Counted from the stretch's first letter, positions 18,310 to 27,754 are shown. The stretch: DNA of 43,989 nucleotides from Microcaldota archaeon (GCA_021848065.1 JAJZNA010000021.1:1-43989), one strand, 5' to 3'. The notes: generated from the sequence alone by a model not told the origin. Made by a program: numbers and translations.

Positions 18310-18888
18310 CTACTCGTCGTCCACCAGCCCTCCAAAGAATATGGCCTCTGTTTTACTTAGGGCTCTGCTATCCCCAGCCATTTCTTTCCTTAGAACAACT
18401 TTGGCTTTCTTCCTGGTGTTCGGGTTGACTCCTTTCGGCCTAAGAAGGCCTTCAAAAACGGTCTCTGCAGCACGCCTGATGCCGTCTGCACGCATCATGC
18501 CGTTACCTGCCAATTCCTCCAGGGAGTCAACAAGCCTTCCCATCTCAGCCAAATTTTCCAAGGCCCTATCGTATGCCCTTGCGGCCTGCTTGTTAACTTG
18601 GGATCTTAACGCTCCGAGCTCTTCTGCTATGGCTGTATAAGTTGCCTGGGGCTTGTAGTCCGGCACGGGGCGGTTGCTATGGCCATCTCCAAGCGCGTCT
18701 CTAAGCTCGTTTCTCAATGCCGCAAGCCTTTCCAGATACTGCAGCATTCCCCTCGGGGTACCATGCCTCCTGATAAGTATGTATGCCTGCAGCGGGGTCA
18801 GCAAAGGCTCGAATTTTGCATACAGCGGATTGAGCCCCCTGACGCTTCTATCCAATGCATCTATGCTTTCCGCACGTTTCATTGCCAT
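18310..18888 (-). CDS. Unrecognised helical protein, 192 aa
   Basis: No family is recognised. It is helical and Arg/Leu/Ala-rich without a membrane segment. A central stretch (IAEELGALRSQVNKQAARAY) looks coiled-coil-like. Two candidate starts lie close together, ATG 18888 (MAMKRAES) and ATG 18882 (MKRAES). A TATA-like GTTAAATATTA at 18920-18930 is about 37 bases upstream of the first. The gene is divergent from the glycosyltransferase and followed by 17244-18257 on the same strand, probably as an operon. Confidence 0.65.
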   Translation of the reverse strand: MAMKRAESIDALDRSVRGLNPLYAKFEPLLTPLQAYILIRRHGTPRGMLQYLERLAALRNELRDALGDGHSNRPVPDYKPQATYTAIAEELGALRSQVNKQAARAYDRALENLAEMGRLVDSLEELAGNGMMRADGIRRAAETVFEGLLRPKGVNPNTRKKAKVVLRKEMAGDSRALSKTEAIFFGGLVDDE

Positions 18889-18919
18889 TTCATTATACCT
18901 GGAATTGCCTAGCCGCCAG

Positions 18920-18930
18920 TAATATTTAAC
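18920..18930. promoter_or_regulatory. Overlapping divergent TATA element
   Basis: TAATATTTAAC is near-symmetrical and can act as a TATA box in both directions. It would serve ATG 18888 on the minus strand and ATG 18978 on the plus strand. Shared promoter elements could couple the unknown operon to the glycosyltransferase. Confidence 0.45.
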
Positions 18931-18977
18931 TCTTGTTCCCTTCCTGGGCCATTTTTGGGCAATGCATAGTTTTTAAT

Positions 18978-20366
18978 ATGATGATTGCGCTAGCTTTACT
19001 CACAGCACATTTAAGCAAGGCCAAGACTGATAGCGATATGATAGCCCTAGAGCTGATAGTGTCCATATTTGTAGTGATATGGGCCCTGATCAACGTTTAC
19101 AATATATACCCCCTACTCAAGAGTTTCGCTGCGAGAATGGGTGAGTCAAGCCGTAAGGATACAAAATACTTCTACCTTCCTGACAAGCTGCCAAGGATAT
19201 CGATAATGATACCTGCATACCGCGAGGAGGGCGTACTCAGGCGCTGCGTGGACAGGATATTCGATTCCAAATATCCCCAGGACCTTATAGACCTGATAAT
19301 ACTTACTGAGAAGGATGACAAAGCGACCATAAAGGTCGCTCAGGAGTGCATAAGGAAATACGGCGCGAGGCACGTGATGATAAGGGAGACTGACGAACCC
19401 AAGGGAAAGCCGCGCGCCCTAAGGCAGGGCTATATCCATGCAGATAATGAAATAATAGGCATAGTGGATGCTGAAGACATCGTAGACCTTTGGCTCCTCA
19501 AGAAGGTCGCCGCAATGATAGACCAGGGCTACGATGTGGTCCAGGGCACACTTGCGCTTACGAACGATTACGATGGGTGGAAGAACCTGCATTCAAGGGC
19601 AGAGTATGGCTACTGGTACAAGAGGTACCTTCCGTCTCTTGCAGTTTCAGGGCTTCCGGTCCCTCTGGGAGGCACCACGTGCTTCTTCAAGAGGAGTGCA
19701 CTAGAGGACGTGGGCCTGTGGGACGCATTCAACCTGACCGAGGACTTCGACATGGGCCTTAGGCTCTACAATGCGAAGAAGAAGGTAGGCATAATAGATG
19801 GCATGGAGACCAGAAAGGGTTATGATGAGATATTTGCCAACAGGTATAATATCGGCACCTTGGACTCTGTCACGCGAGAGGAGTCGCCTACAACATTCAT
19901 GGGCTGGCTTAGGCAGCGCACCAGATGGCAGCGTGGAAAGATACAGACGCTCAAAAAGTTCATCAGGAAGCCCCCTGCAAGCAGGAAGGATGCGCTCCAC
20001 ACCTATTTCATAAGCTTCATACCCCATCTAGGTGCGATAAACACGATGGGCATAATCCTATCGATTTACGCCCTGTCCATAGGCGTTCAGCTTCCTTCTG
20101 CAATTTCATATATTGCCTACTTCGATATATTCTGTTTATTCTACTATTGTTACTCACAAGCGATGGGGTTCATCTATTCGACGGATGGCAGGAACAAGCA
20201 CAGGGTGCTCAAGGCCTTTGCAATAGGCCTTACCACGCCGCTTTACTGGGCGATGCAGTGGGCCGCGGATTTCAGGGCCATGAAGCATGAGTACATTGAC
20301 AGGAGCATCTTCTGGGAGAAGACCGAGCATCTCGGAAGGCACTATAAGGTCCGCACCCAGGCGTAG
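18978..20366 (+). CDS. Family 2 glycosyltransferase, membrane-bound, 462 aa
   Basis: This is a processive-type GT2 enzyme of the cellulose-synthase/BcsA-like group. Two N-terminal hydrophobic helices precede a cytosolic GT-A domain with PAYREE, ILTEKDD, KGKPRAL, the nucleotide-sugar-binding DxD-type IVDAED, the base-containing LTEDFD and the acceptor-site motif QRTRWQRG. About three C-terminal membrane helices follow. It probably adds sugar to a lipid carrier or an extracellular polymer from the cytosolic face. The frame extends to a TTG at 18933, but ATG 18978 is preferred because the TATA at 18920-18930 predicts transcription from about 18950. The flippase nearby suggests a role in envelope glycan or S-layer N-glycan assembly. 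The sugar is unknown. Confidence 0.88.
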   Translation: MMIALALLTAHLSKAKTDSDMIALELIVSIFVVIWALINVYNIYPLLKSFAARMGESSRKDTKYFYLPDKLPRISIMIPAYREEGVLRRCVDRIFDSKYPQDLIDLIILTEKDDKATIKVAQECIRKYGARHVMIRETDEPKGKPRALRQGYIHADNEIIGIVDAEDIVDLWLLKKVAAMIDQGYDVVQGTLALTNDYDGWKNLHSRAEYGYWYKRYLPSLAVSGLPVPLGGTTCFFKRSALEDVGLWDAFNLTEDFDMGLRLYNAKKKVGIIDGMETRKGYDEIFANRYNIGTLDSVTREESPTTFMGWLRQRTRWQRGKIQTLKKFIRKPPASRKDALHTYFISFIPHLGAINTMGIILSIYALSIGVQLPSAISYIAYFDIFCLFYYCYSQAMGFIYSTDGRNKHRVLKAFAIGLTTPLYWAMQWAADFRAMKHEYIDRSIFWEKTEHLGRHYKVRTQA

Positions 20367-20421
20367 CATTACTGGCGCACTGCGCACAACTCCGTTTCTA
20401 GTCGGGGCTATGCATCCAAAT

Positions 20422-20431
20422 CCATAAATAC
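20422..20431 (+). promoter_or_regulatory. TATA box of 20477-21280
   Basis: CCATAAATAC predicts a transcription start near 20452. GTGGTGAT (about 20451-20458) resembles an anti-16S ribosome site and sits about 19 bases before the TTG at 20477. Confidence 0.4.
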
Positions 20432-20476
20432 CATCAAGAGCCAAGATGGGGTGGTGATACCACGGCCCAACGGGTA

Positions 20477-21280
20477 TTGGCTCATGCTACTCCTGAACAG
20501 ATGGATACAATACTCGAGCTCCAGCGAATGCTAGGGCACATGGTTAGGGCAAGGCGGCCGCATCCCGACCACCTTCCTCTGTACTTGGAAAATAGGTACA
20601 TCGGCAATGTTCTTCGCGATGGGGTGTTCCTTCCAAACCCCAGACTAGCACTCAATGGCAAGCAGTTTGATGCTCTCCCTGACCCTATGAAGTTACACCT
20701 GGGGACCCTTTCGATGGGCATTGGCAGGTGCACCTATCTGGTTCCAACCGATTTTTCAAGCTATGATGGTAAAGCCGGTTTCTTTGTTGTTGCAGGAACT
20801 TCTGATTGGAGGCACCTATTGGGTATCATGCATCTGGATGGCGGCCTGGAAAAAAGCGAATGGTACTCTCTTCACTATGGCATACGCAGCGCCATAAGGG
20901 ATAATGAAACTCAAGCACCTCTTCCAACAGCAAAACATGTGGACCCTGAGGGGTGCAACGAAGAGGTACGCTTGGCATTCAATGGGGTAAATGGGGTCTT
21001 TGGCGATTGCCACATGCTTCCAGGCACTGGCGATGCGTTGGATGTGGTTTCGGCACATTACGGCATTGTGATATGCACAATACTGCCTGACGGTAGAATC
21101 ATGCCCGACGAACTTTTCATAGACTATGCAATAATTGTGTTCTCAAAAGTGCGCGGTTTCGCAGGCCTAGCAGAATACGCAGAAGGCCTGCGCAGGGATG
21201 GGGTCACTCCGGATAAGCTTGTAAAACTTGTCAAAGCGAAATACGCCAAACTTGCCAAGTCTGCGAAGAGGCCCGACTGA
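20477..21280 (+). CDS. Unrecognised protein, 267 aa, paralogue of 17244-18257
   Basis: No known family is recognised. It aligns along most of its length with the 17244-18257 product: DGVFLP, YLVPTDF, GFFVVAGTSDWRHLLGIMHLDG, VRLAFNGVNGVFG, TILPDGRIM and YAEGLRRDGVTPDKL all have counterparts. The N-terminus is shorter and the tail is Lys-rich (KLVKAKYAKLAKSAKRPD). It has no signal peptide or membrane helix. The start is uncertain between TTG 20477 and ATG 20501 (MDTILELQ). The TTG is kept because the ribosome-site-like GTGGTGAT is nearer to it. It lies downstream of the glycosyltransferase on the same strand but has its own promoter. Confidence 0.7.
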   Translation: MAHATPEQMDTILELQRMLGHMVRARRPHPDHLPLYLENRYIGNVLRDGVFLPNPRLALNGKQFDALPDPMKLHLGTLSMGIGRCTYLVPTDFSSYDGKAGFFVVAGTSDWRHLLGIMHLDGGLEKSEWYSLHYGIRSAIRDNETQAPLPTAKHVDPEGCNEEVRLAFNGVNGVFGDCHMLPGTGDALDVVSAHYGIVICTILPDGRIMPDELFIDYAIIVFSKVRGFAGLAEYAEGLRRDGVTPDKLVKLVKAKYAKLAKSAKRPD

Positions 21281-21309
21281 AGATGCCGTTTTACATTGCG
21301 CAAGGCATA

Positions 21310-22926
21310 TCAGCTTACGAACCTATCTGCATATTCCACCAACGCGCTAGCCAGCCCGCCTATGAACCTGATCCTGCTGCCCGTCTTGCTTACGAAATCA
21401 AGGTTTTTCCTGCCTATGGCGCCGAAGAGCGCAAGCAGCGGCGGATACACTACGATTGCTATTACTAGGTTAGTGACAATGATCTCAACTCCATCCTTCA
21501 ACGTGGCTGACACCATTAGAAGCACTGCGCATAGGACTGCAGCAGACGCCGCCAGCCTGGCAAGCTGCCCTATGTTCACTGAGAATGAGAACTTGCGTGA
21601 AAGGGCATGCGCATACAGGGCATCGGATGCCACCGGGCCTATCACATAGAAGGATGCGAGCAGCCCCAATGCGCCAAGCCACGGTACCAGAAGGACCATG
21701 GCGGCAATCTCTATGAGCGCCACTGACACCTGGTATGCCATGAATCTCCTTACGCTGCCATGGCTCACCATGAGCGTGCCCGCGTAGGTGCCTACGGTGC
21801 CTATGGCTATGCCTGTTGCTATTATTGCAAAGTAAAATGGCGCGTATGTGTAAGCGTATGAGAACAGGAGGCCGCTAAGCGGCACTGACACGGATATGGC
21901 ATAAGCAACTGCCGCAAGAAGGAAGATGAGGGTGTAGTAAACGCTGCCATTATAGACTGATGACATCTTCCTGGAAAGGCTCTTATTCGAGAACGCATGG
22001 GAGAATGCAGGCAGAAGGACGAACGTGAGGGAGCTTATTATCACGGTTGCGAAGCTGCCGAGCTTGTACGCCGCGCCATAGTTGCCAAGGATTTCACTGC
22101 TCACATAAGCCCCAAGGAATACTATCCCGAAGCTAGTAACGCCTATGTTTGACATGTTTGATACCAGCACCGGAATGGATATGTGCGTAAGCTCGCGCAT
22201 CGTGCTTCTTTTCGGCATCACCAGCCTGAAGCCCAAAGACCTTACAAGATAAGCTAGTGATACTATGGCACCAACGGCATAAGCCATCAGTATGCCTACC
22301 AGCGCTCCTGGAACGCCGTATCCAAGCAGGATCAGGGCAGGCGAGAAGATTAAATTGGAAACTGCATAAGCGACATTGGACACTGCCGCGTGCCCGTTCC
22401 TCATGGCCCCCACAAGCGCCGCCGTGCCTGTATTGAACAGCACATCCGCTATAAGTGTCATTGATACTATCTCAAGCAGGTCCGCTACAGCAGGATTATG
22501 GTATATCTCCACAGCCAGGTATCCGCTGGCAAGAAAACCTGCAATGGCAAGGATTGTTCCCATTGCTATGGAATATGCATACCCGCTGCTTATTGCCGAC
22601 CTGACCTCAGCGGTGTTTTTGGCCTCAGGTATTCTCTTCCTCAGGGCAGTCCCTATGCCGAAATAGCCTACCACTTCAATGATTCCGTAGAATGCCACTG
22701 CAAGCGTGTAAAGGCCGAACTGCGCGGGAACCAGCATGTGCGCAAGAACTATAAGGAGAAGGACTAGCGCCACTGCCCTTATGACCGAACCCACCACATA
22801 CGATGCGCCTCCACGCGCAGTCCCTATGCCGAATTCCACTAGGTTTTTGGCATGGGCCCTTTCTTTGTCACGTTTCAGCTTCCTTGCGGCTGAAGCATCA
22901 TGTGTCTTGCTGCCACGGCTCCTCAC
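21310..22926 (-). CDS. Polysaccharide flippase, Wzx/RfbX-like (MATE/MVF superfamily), 538 aa
   Basis: This is a multi-pass transporter with about 12-14 hydrophobic helices and the family's usual look: an N-terminal amphipathic segment, then GSVIRAVALVLLLIVLAHML with PAQFGLYTLAVAFYGI. This corresponds to the typical P-x-x-[FY]-G-x-[YF] after helix 1 in RfbX/Wzx proteins. The family moves lipid-linked oligosaccharides across the membrane. The frame is open to 23073, but GTG 22926 (VRSRGSKTHD) is favoured because a TATA (TTTATTA region, 22957-22973) lies upstream and because it avoids overlap with the 23007-23462 gene. It converges on the 20477-21280 gene and sits near the GT2 enzyme, consistent with N-glycan or envelope-polymer export. 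Confidence 0.85.
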   Translation of the reverse strand: MRSRGSKTHDASAARKLKRDKERAHAKNLVEFGIGTARGGASYVVGSVIRAVALVLLLIVLAHMLVPAQFGLYTLAVAFYGIIEVVGYFGIGTALRKRIPEAKNTAEVRSAISSGYAYSIAMGTILAIAGFLASGYLAVEIYHNPAVADLLEIVSMTLIADVLFNTGTAALVGAMRNGHAAVSNVAYAVSNLIFSPALILLGYGVPGALVGILMAYAVGAIVSLAYLVRSLGFRLVMPKRSTMRELTHISIPVLVSNMSNIGVTSFGIVFLGAYVSSEILGNYGAAYKLGSFATVIISSLTFVLLPAFSHAFSNKSLSRKMSSVYNGSVYYTLIFLLAAVAYAISVSVPLSGLLFSYAYTYAPFYFAIIATGIAIGTVGTYAGTLMVSHGSVRRFMAYQVSVALIEIAAMVLLVPWLGALGLLASFYVIGPVASDALYAHALSRKFSFSVNIGQLARLAASAAVLCAVLLMVSATLKDGVEIIVTNLVIAIVVYPPLLALFGAIGRKNLDFVSKTGSRIRFIGGLASALVEYADRFVS

Positions 22927-23006
22927 TTCGGTGCACCAAAAATTAATGCCAGTAAACCCATTTATTACTATATCCTCGCAGCGCATACAAGCAAGCTTCA
23001 AATACG

Positions 23007-23462
23007 CTACCTGCGCATGGCAACGGTCAGTGCTGCATGCATTATTTCTAGCCTCATCCCGGCCGTTACCCACATTGCCCTATTCATTTCCGCAACCCTG
23101 CCTGCGTAATATTCAAAGCCAAGGCCATTTTGGGACACCTGCCTGTCAAGCGCAAGCATAATTGCCGCAATCTCCGGCCTGACTCCACGGGTATCTGCCT
23201 TATGCATTATGCCGTTTGCGTGCATCAGCGTATCTTTTGCAAGAAGCTCCCGCCTTTCATGCTCTTGAGCAGATATGCGCCCAGCGCGCAGAAGCCTATC
23301 ATTCGATACCATATACCCTGCGCATACCTTAATGGTAGAAGGCAAGGCATTATCTAATATGTCCCTAAGTGCCTCTCTAAGCGCCTTCTCGCTCACATCC
23401 CTAATGCCCATAACTGCCGCTGCCTTGGTCTGCGAGGAGACCAATGTCTTTGGGTACGCCAT
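23007..23462 (-). CDS. Unrecognised helical protein, 151 aa
   Basis: No family is recognised. It is predicted mostly helical and soluble, Ala/Arg/Met-rich. The ATG at 23462 is supported by a TATA (minus-strand CCTTATATTGG near 23491-23501) about 33 bases upstream. The gene precedes the flippase on the same strand. In size and composition it resembles the helical unknowns at 15869-17104 and 2476-3102, all lying in this envelope-gene region. Function unknown. Confidence 0.62.
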   Translation of the reverse strand: MAYPKTLVSSQTKAAAVMGIRDVSEKALREALRDILDNALPSTIKVCAGYMVSNDRLLRAGRISAQEHERRELLAKDTLMHANGIMHKADTRGVRPEIAAIMLALDRQVSQNGLGFEYYAGRVAEMNRAMWVTAGMRLEIMHAALTVAMRR

Positions 23463-23600
23463 TGCATCATCTCATAGCCACTCAACAAGTCTCCAATATA
23501 AGGATTAGCCCAGCCTATCTGTGATAATAATCGGCACATATTTCGGGTTTGCATGGCGTAAAGTTACGACTTCAAAATATTGGCATACGACGATGGTGCA

Positions 23601-23709
23601 TATTTAAAAACCTATGCCTGAAACCTAGGCAACCCTTATAAAGGTCTAAAGCAGAATTTACCAATCGGGGAGACTAGAGTAATCCGGTCTGCATTTTGTA
23701 ATGGTGGAG
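23601..23709 (+). promoter_or_regulatory. Promoter and ribosome site of the second surface-protein gene
   Basis: TATA CCTTATAAAGG at 23634-23644 predicts transcription from about 23665 and a leader of about 47 bases. GGTGGAG (23703-23709) is a close ribosome-binding match just before ATG 23712. A second TATA-like TATTTAAAAA lies at 23601-23610. Between them is the inverted repeat TGCCT-N7-AGGCA (23615-23631), a possible operator. Confidence 0.5.
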
Positions 23710-23711
23710 AA

Positions 23712-26700
23712 ATGAATAATATTAGTTATGAGAAACACAATGCGATACATGCAAATAATATTATCCTCTACAGTGGGATAATGCTTGCATTCATCTCAAT
23801 GCTGCTGCCGCAGGCGGGTTTGAATACCCTCTTTTCAGGCATCTCTGGGATGTTTTCAGGGCTTGGCATGGGCCATTTCCTGCTCTCTGTAGGCAATCTA
23901 AGCTCAGGTTCCAATAACCTGACTTCAAATACCCTAAACGCCTCCAATACTGTAAACACCAATACAATAACCACCACCCCAACAAACGACATAAAGGATT
24001 TCACACCGCAAACCCTTCCCGCCCCATCTAATGCCTTCTCAATAAACCTTTCTGCATCCGCCGCTTCAGCCGCTACAAACCAGTCCATAATGCTAGAGAA
24101 CACAACTACAGGCGGCATACCTCCGTTCGTTTACTCATATTCTGTTTATCAGGCAGGCGCATTGGCATCTGCTGGCAATTATGTGCTTCTAAACAACAGC
24201 ATATCATTTACACAGCCAGGCACATATAACGTATCAGAAACAGTATCCGACAGCTCCAATTCGCTTCCAGCCACCTCAAATAATGTGACGATAGCCATAA
24301 CTGCACCAGCCCCCCAAACGCCTGCACTTACGATATCGCTAAATCCTTCATCAAGCAGCATCTACGTGAACCAGTCCGTCAATTTCACAAATGAGACAGA
24401 AGGCGGCTCGGGCAATTATATTTCATATATATACTATGTGGCAAAGGAAAATTCATCAGCATCAAGCTCATATTCCGTAAACGGCAATTCAGTTACCTTC
24501 ACCGCTGCAGGCAATTACATAGTAACTGAGACAGTTACTGACACCACTGGTATAACTGCATCTTCAAATGCCCTTGTGGATGTATACGCGGAAACTCCAA
24601 AGCCAATTTATTCTTCAAGCATGTTGACTACTAACACGCTTTCAGGCTCAGATTCATCAAATGGCCAATCCTCAGAACCTGACAATCTAAACGAGACTAA
24701 AAATACAACAATATCCGGGATTACTGCATCGAGCATGACAAGTTCGGACACAACCTCAGAATCCGAAACCACGACAACATCTGTGGAGTCATCGGAAGCA
24801 GATTCTGAAAGCGAAAAGGTATATTTGTCCCCATCAAGCTATACTGTGGACGGGACGCAGAAGATAACATTCACTGTGAAAGGGGATCTGGATGACAAGG
24901 ACGACCTCGTGTTCAAATATGCTTACAATTCAGGCAACGGGTATAACTACGTATGCAGCAACAACTGGGATTTCCAGACATCAACTTCCTGCACGTTCAC
25001 TGTAACTTCAAGCGGCACATTCCGTGCCAAAGTGGCTTCAAAGTACGATACTGATGACATCCTGCATACATTATACGCAAGCGTAACAGTAAACCCTAAC
25101 CTTAATACGCCAACCATAAGCCTATCTCCAAGTGCGATAGAGATCGGGTCAAATGTATCAAGCTCTGCTGCAACAGTTAAATGGACTGGTGGCACAGCCC
25201 CTTACACAGTTACACTTCACTCAAGCAGCACTCCGACCTGCACTTCCAACTCCCTAAACGTAAGCAGCACAACAACCTCTTCAGAAACAGCAACATTCAA
25301 GTCATTGGACCCTACCTCAAACACATTCTACTGTGCAACTGTATCTGACAGCGCTAAGGAGTCAAAAACGAGCGACTCTTCAAAACTGACTGTATATCCA
25401 GAGCTCTCAATATCATCATATTTACCTTCCATTCCAACAACCGTTGATGCTGGTCAGAGTGTTCAAGTATCTGTGCAGCCTTCTGGCGGATCAGGGACGT
25501 ACTCCTATAAATGGTCCAGCAGCAACTCAGCAAATTGCCCCGGATTCTCTCAGAGCACTGCGCAATCATTCACATATATGCCAACTTCAACTTCAACTGA
25601 CTGCAAGTTTACTGTAGAAGTAAACGATAAATTTGCTTCAGTATCAGCAACCACTGCGAAAATCACGGTAAACAGCGCATTCAACAACTCTGACATACTG
25701 GTAATGATACCACAGTCAACACTTGACGTGGGCCAGTCTGAGGCGATAACCGCATCAGTCAACGGCGGAACTGCGCCTTACGGATACTCATGGACTGTCA
25801 ACGGCAACCCTGTAGGGACAAACTCACCTACACTGACGTTCTACGGCAACTCATCCACACTCGGAAAGGATGCAGTCTCAGTGCAGGTAACCGACTCACT
25901 CGGAGAGACCGCAACGGGATCAAACACCGTAACGGTAAACAGCGCACTCACACTGGGCAACCCTAACGTGACCATTCCGAACAGCACAATAGACGTTGGA
26001 CAGACAGAGCAGATAACCGCAAACGTACTCGGAGGCACATCACCTTACACCAACTTCGTGTGGAAGGTAGGCGGAGTGACCCTCAACCAGAACACACAGA
26101 CAATAACGTTCACAGGAAACTCCACGAACGTGGGAACTGACCAGATATCAGTCACAGTAGAAGACAGCGCGCACAACACCGCAAAAGGATCAGGACAGGT
26201 GCAGGTGGACAATGCTCTTGTATATGGTGCACCTAACGTTACCATACCTACCACTTTCCTGTACGTAGGGCAGAACGAGATAATAACCGCAAACGTAATT
26301 GGCGGCACGTATCCCTACTCCTATCAGTGGATCTTCGATGGCAATGTGCTTGGATCAAGCTCCAATACCCTCAATTTCTATGGAAATGCAACTACGTACA
26401 ACGACTCACCTGATACTATAAATGTGATGGTTACCGACGCTGTAGGGGAAAACGCAATGGGATCTGGCATAATATATGTCAATAAGCCTAGCACATGCGG
26501 TCCTATTACTTCACAGACCCCACAAGGCATACCGCAGATACCTTGCATACCAACGGTAGATCTTACGCCAAACTCATCTACGATTATTCAGGGAAGCACC
26601 CAGACGCTCACTGCCGTAGTCACCAATGGGACTGGCAATTACATATACACCTGGTACAACACTACTTCTGGAACAAACACCATAATAGCCGGCGTATCTG

Positions 26701-27467
26701 GAAACACGTTCACATTCGATGGGAAGAACTCTGGCACATTCGACTACTTCGTGCAGGTAAATTACACGAACCTTTTCAAGAAGAATGCCTCAGTATACTC
26801 TGACCTAGCATCGCTGTCTGTCACGCCGCCTACAACCACCATCCCTGTCTATAATGGCGGTGGCGGCGGAGGTGGAGGCGGCGGCGGTGGCGGAGGCTTC
26901 AAGCCTACTGTGACGCAGAACGGTAACTGCTACACGATATCCAACTTCACCCAATTGAACCAGGAGACCATAAGGCTTGACAATATGTCGTTCAACATTG
27001 TCGAGAACTTCATAACGCCTACAAGCGCAGGCATAACCGTAAATGGCATGTCGTACACCCTGATGGTAAACCAGACCCTGACATTTAGGTTCAGCAATGG
27101 CAAGAACTACACGCTCAAGCTCAAGGACCTGTCATACATACCTATAATGCAGACTGTGACCATAAACTTCTGTTCACTGGACAACAACCCTGTGCTCAAG
27201 CAGCCCAAGAACACGACCCCTACGACCGTGCCTACTACCACCATAAAGCCGAAAAACATAACCACGAACCTGCCTCCTGCAAACGTAGGGCCCACGAACA
27301 CTATGGTGACGCATAATTCGATACCTCTCACAAAGCTGAATCAGACATCGACAAAGCCTAACGAGGGCAACGTGCCTCTGCAGACGCTGCTGCCTGCGAT
27401 AATGGCCATAATAACCTCCATATTCACGGCTATGCTGATACTGATAAGGCTGCATAACAGGATATAA
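23712..27467 (+). CDS. Ig-like repeat cell-surface protein, 1251 aa
   Basis: This is a secreted, membrane-anchored surface protein related to the giant protein at 4550-15712. An N-terminal hydrophobic segment (about residues 17-35, IILYSGIMLAFISMLLP) acts as a signal or anchor. The ectodomain has Ig/PKD-like repeats with the same D-VGQ and GG-x-x-PY-x-Y-x-W markers. They include three closely similar tandem copies around residues 655-930 (starting VMIPQSTLDVGQ, VTIPNSTIDVGQ, VTIPTTFLYVGQ). A Ser/Thr/Glu-rich linker lies near residues 300-375. Near residue 1049 a run of 14 glycines leads to the C-terminal module shared with the giant protein, then a Thr/Pro linker and a final membrane helix (LLPAIMAIITSIFTAMLILI). 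NxS/T sequons are frequent. A structural or adhesive envelope role is inferred. Confidence 0.88.
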   Translation: MNNISYEKHNAIHANNIILYSGIMLAFISMLLPQAGLNTLFSGISGMFSGLGMGHFLLSVGNLSSGSNNLTSNTLNASNTVNTNTITTTPTNDIKDFTPQTLPAPSNAFSINLSASAASAATNQSIMLENTTTGGIPPFVYSYSVYQAGALASAGNYVLLNNSISFTQPGTYNVSETVSDSSNSLPATSNNVTIAITAPAPQTPALTISLNPSSSSIYVNQSVNFTNETEGGSGNYISYIYYVAKENSSASSSYSVNGNSVTFTAAGNYIVTETVTDTTGITASSNALVDVYAETPKPIYSSSMLTTNTLSGSDSSNGQSSEPDNLNETKNTTISGITASSMTSSDTTSESETTTTSVESSEADSESEKVYLSPSSYTVDGTQKITFTVKGDLDDKDDLVFKYAYNSGNGYNYVCSNNWDFQTSTSCTFTVTSSGTFRAKVASKYDTDDILHTLYASVTVNPNLNTPTISLSPSAIEIGSNVSSSAATVKWTGGTAPYTVTLHSSSTPTCTSNSLNVSSTTTSSETATFKSLDPTSNTFYCATVSDSAKESKTSDSSKLTVYPELSISSYLPSIPTTVDAGQSVQVSVQPSGGSGTYSYKWSSSNSANCPGFSQSTAQSFTYMPTSTSTDCKFTVEVNDKFASVSATTAKITVNSAFNNSDILVMIPQSTLDVGQSEAITASVNGGTAPYGYSWTVNGNPVGTNSPTLTFYGNSSTLGKDAVSVQVTDSLGETATGSNTVTVNSALTLGNPNVTIPNSTIDVGQTEQITANVLGGTSPYTNFVWKVGGVTLNQNTQTITFTGNSTNVGTDQISVTVEDSAHNTAKGSGQVQVDNALVYGAPNVTIPTTFLYVGQNEIITANVIGGTYPYSYQWIFDGNVLGSSSNTLNFYGNATTYNDSPDTINVMVTDAVGENAMGSGIIYVNKPSTCGPITSQTPQGIPQIPCIPTVDLTPNSSTIIQGSTQTLTAVVTNGTGNYIYTWYNTTSGTNTIIAGVSGNTFTFDGKNSGTFDYFVQVNYTNLFKKNASVYSDLASLSVTPPTTTIPVYNGGGGGGGGGGGGGGFKPTVTQNGNCYTISNFTQLNQETIRLDNMSFNIVENFITPTSAGITVNGMSYTLMVNQTLTFRFSNGKNYTLKLKDLSYIPIMQTVTINFCSLDNNPVLKQPKNTTPTTVPTTTIKPKNITTNLPPANVGPTNTMVTHNSIPLTKLNQTSTKPNEGNVPLQTLLPAIMAIITSIFTAMLILIRLHNRI

Positions 27468-27508
27468 ACCAATTCAGAATATGATATAACGCTAACGGTG
27501 TAATAAAC

Positions 27509-27754
27509 ATGGACAAGAAACAGGAATATTTGCTGGCATTCGTAGGGCTCTCTGCAGTAGTTATAGCATTTCTTTCTCTGCTATACGTGAACGACACAAT
27601 GGCTCTAATAGCTGCCGTTCTGGCCATGATAGCGATGGTAATGACGGTTGCATTCGTCTATCTGGAAGACGAGGAGCTTTCAAAGGAGCTCGAAGAGATC
27701 GTGATGGAGAGGAGAAAACAGAAGGGAAGGAAGGAAAAGTCATCCGAAGAGTAA
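27509..27754 (+). CDS. Small two-helix membrane protein, 81 aa
   Basis: No family is recognised. Two hydrophobic helices (LLAFVGLSAVVIAFLSLLYV and MALIAAVLAMIAMVMTVAFVYL) are separated by a short loop (NDT). An acidic-then-basic cytoplasmic tail follows (EDEELSKELEEIV, MERRKQKGRKEK). A TATA-like TGATATAACG at 27482-27491 lies about 23 bases before the ATG, suggesting leaderless expression. It begins 41 bases after the surface-protein stop and may also be reached by read-through. It could be an accessory to that protein, but nothing in the sequence shows a function. Confidence 0.65.
   Translation: MDKKQEYLLAFVGLSAVVIAFLSLLYVNDTMALIAAVLAMIAMVMTVAFVYLEDEELSKELEEIVMERRKQKGRKEKSSEE

Noticed and set aside
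22927..23073. Upstream extension of the flippase frame to 23073
   Set aside because: It would overlap the 23007-23462 gene, and the TATA near 22960 supports a start at 22926.
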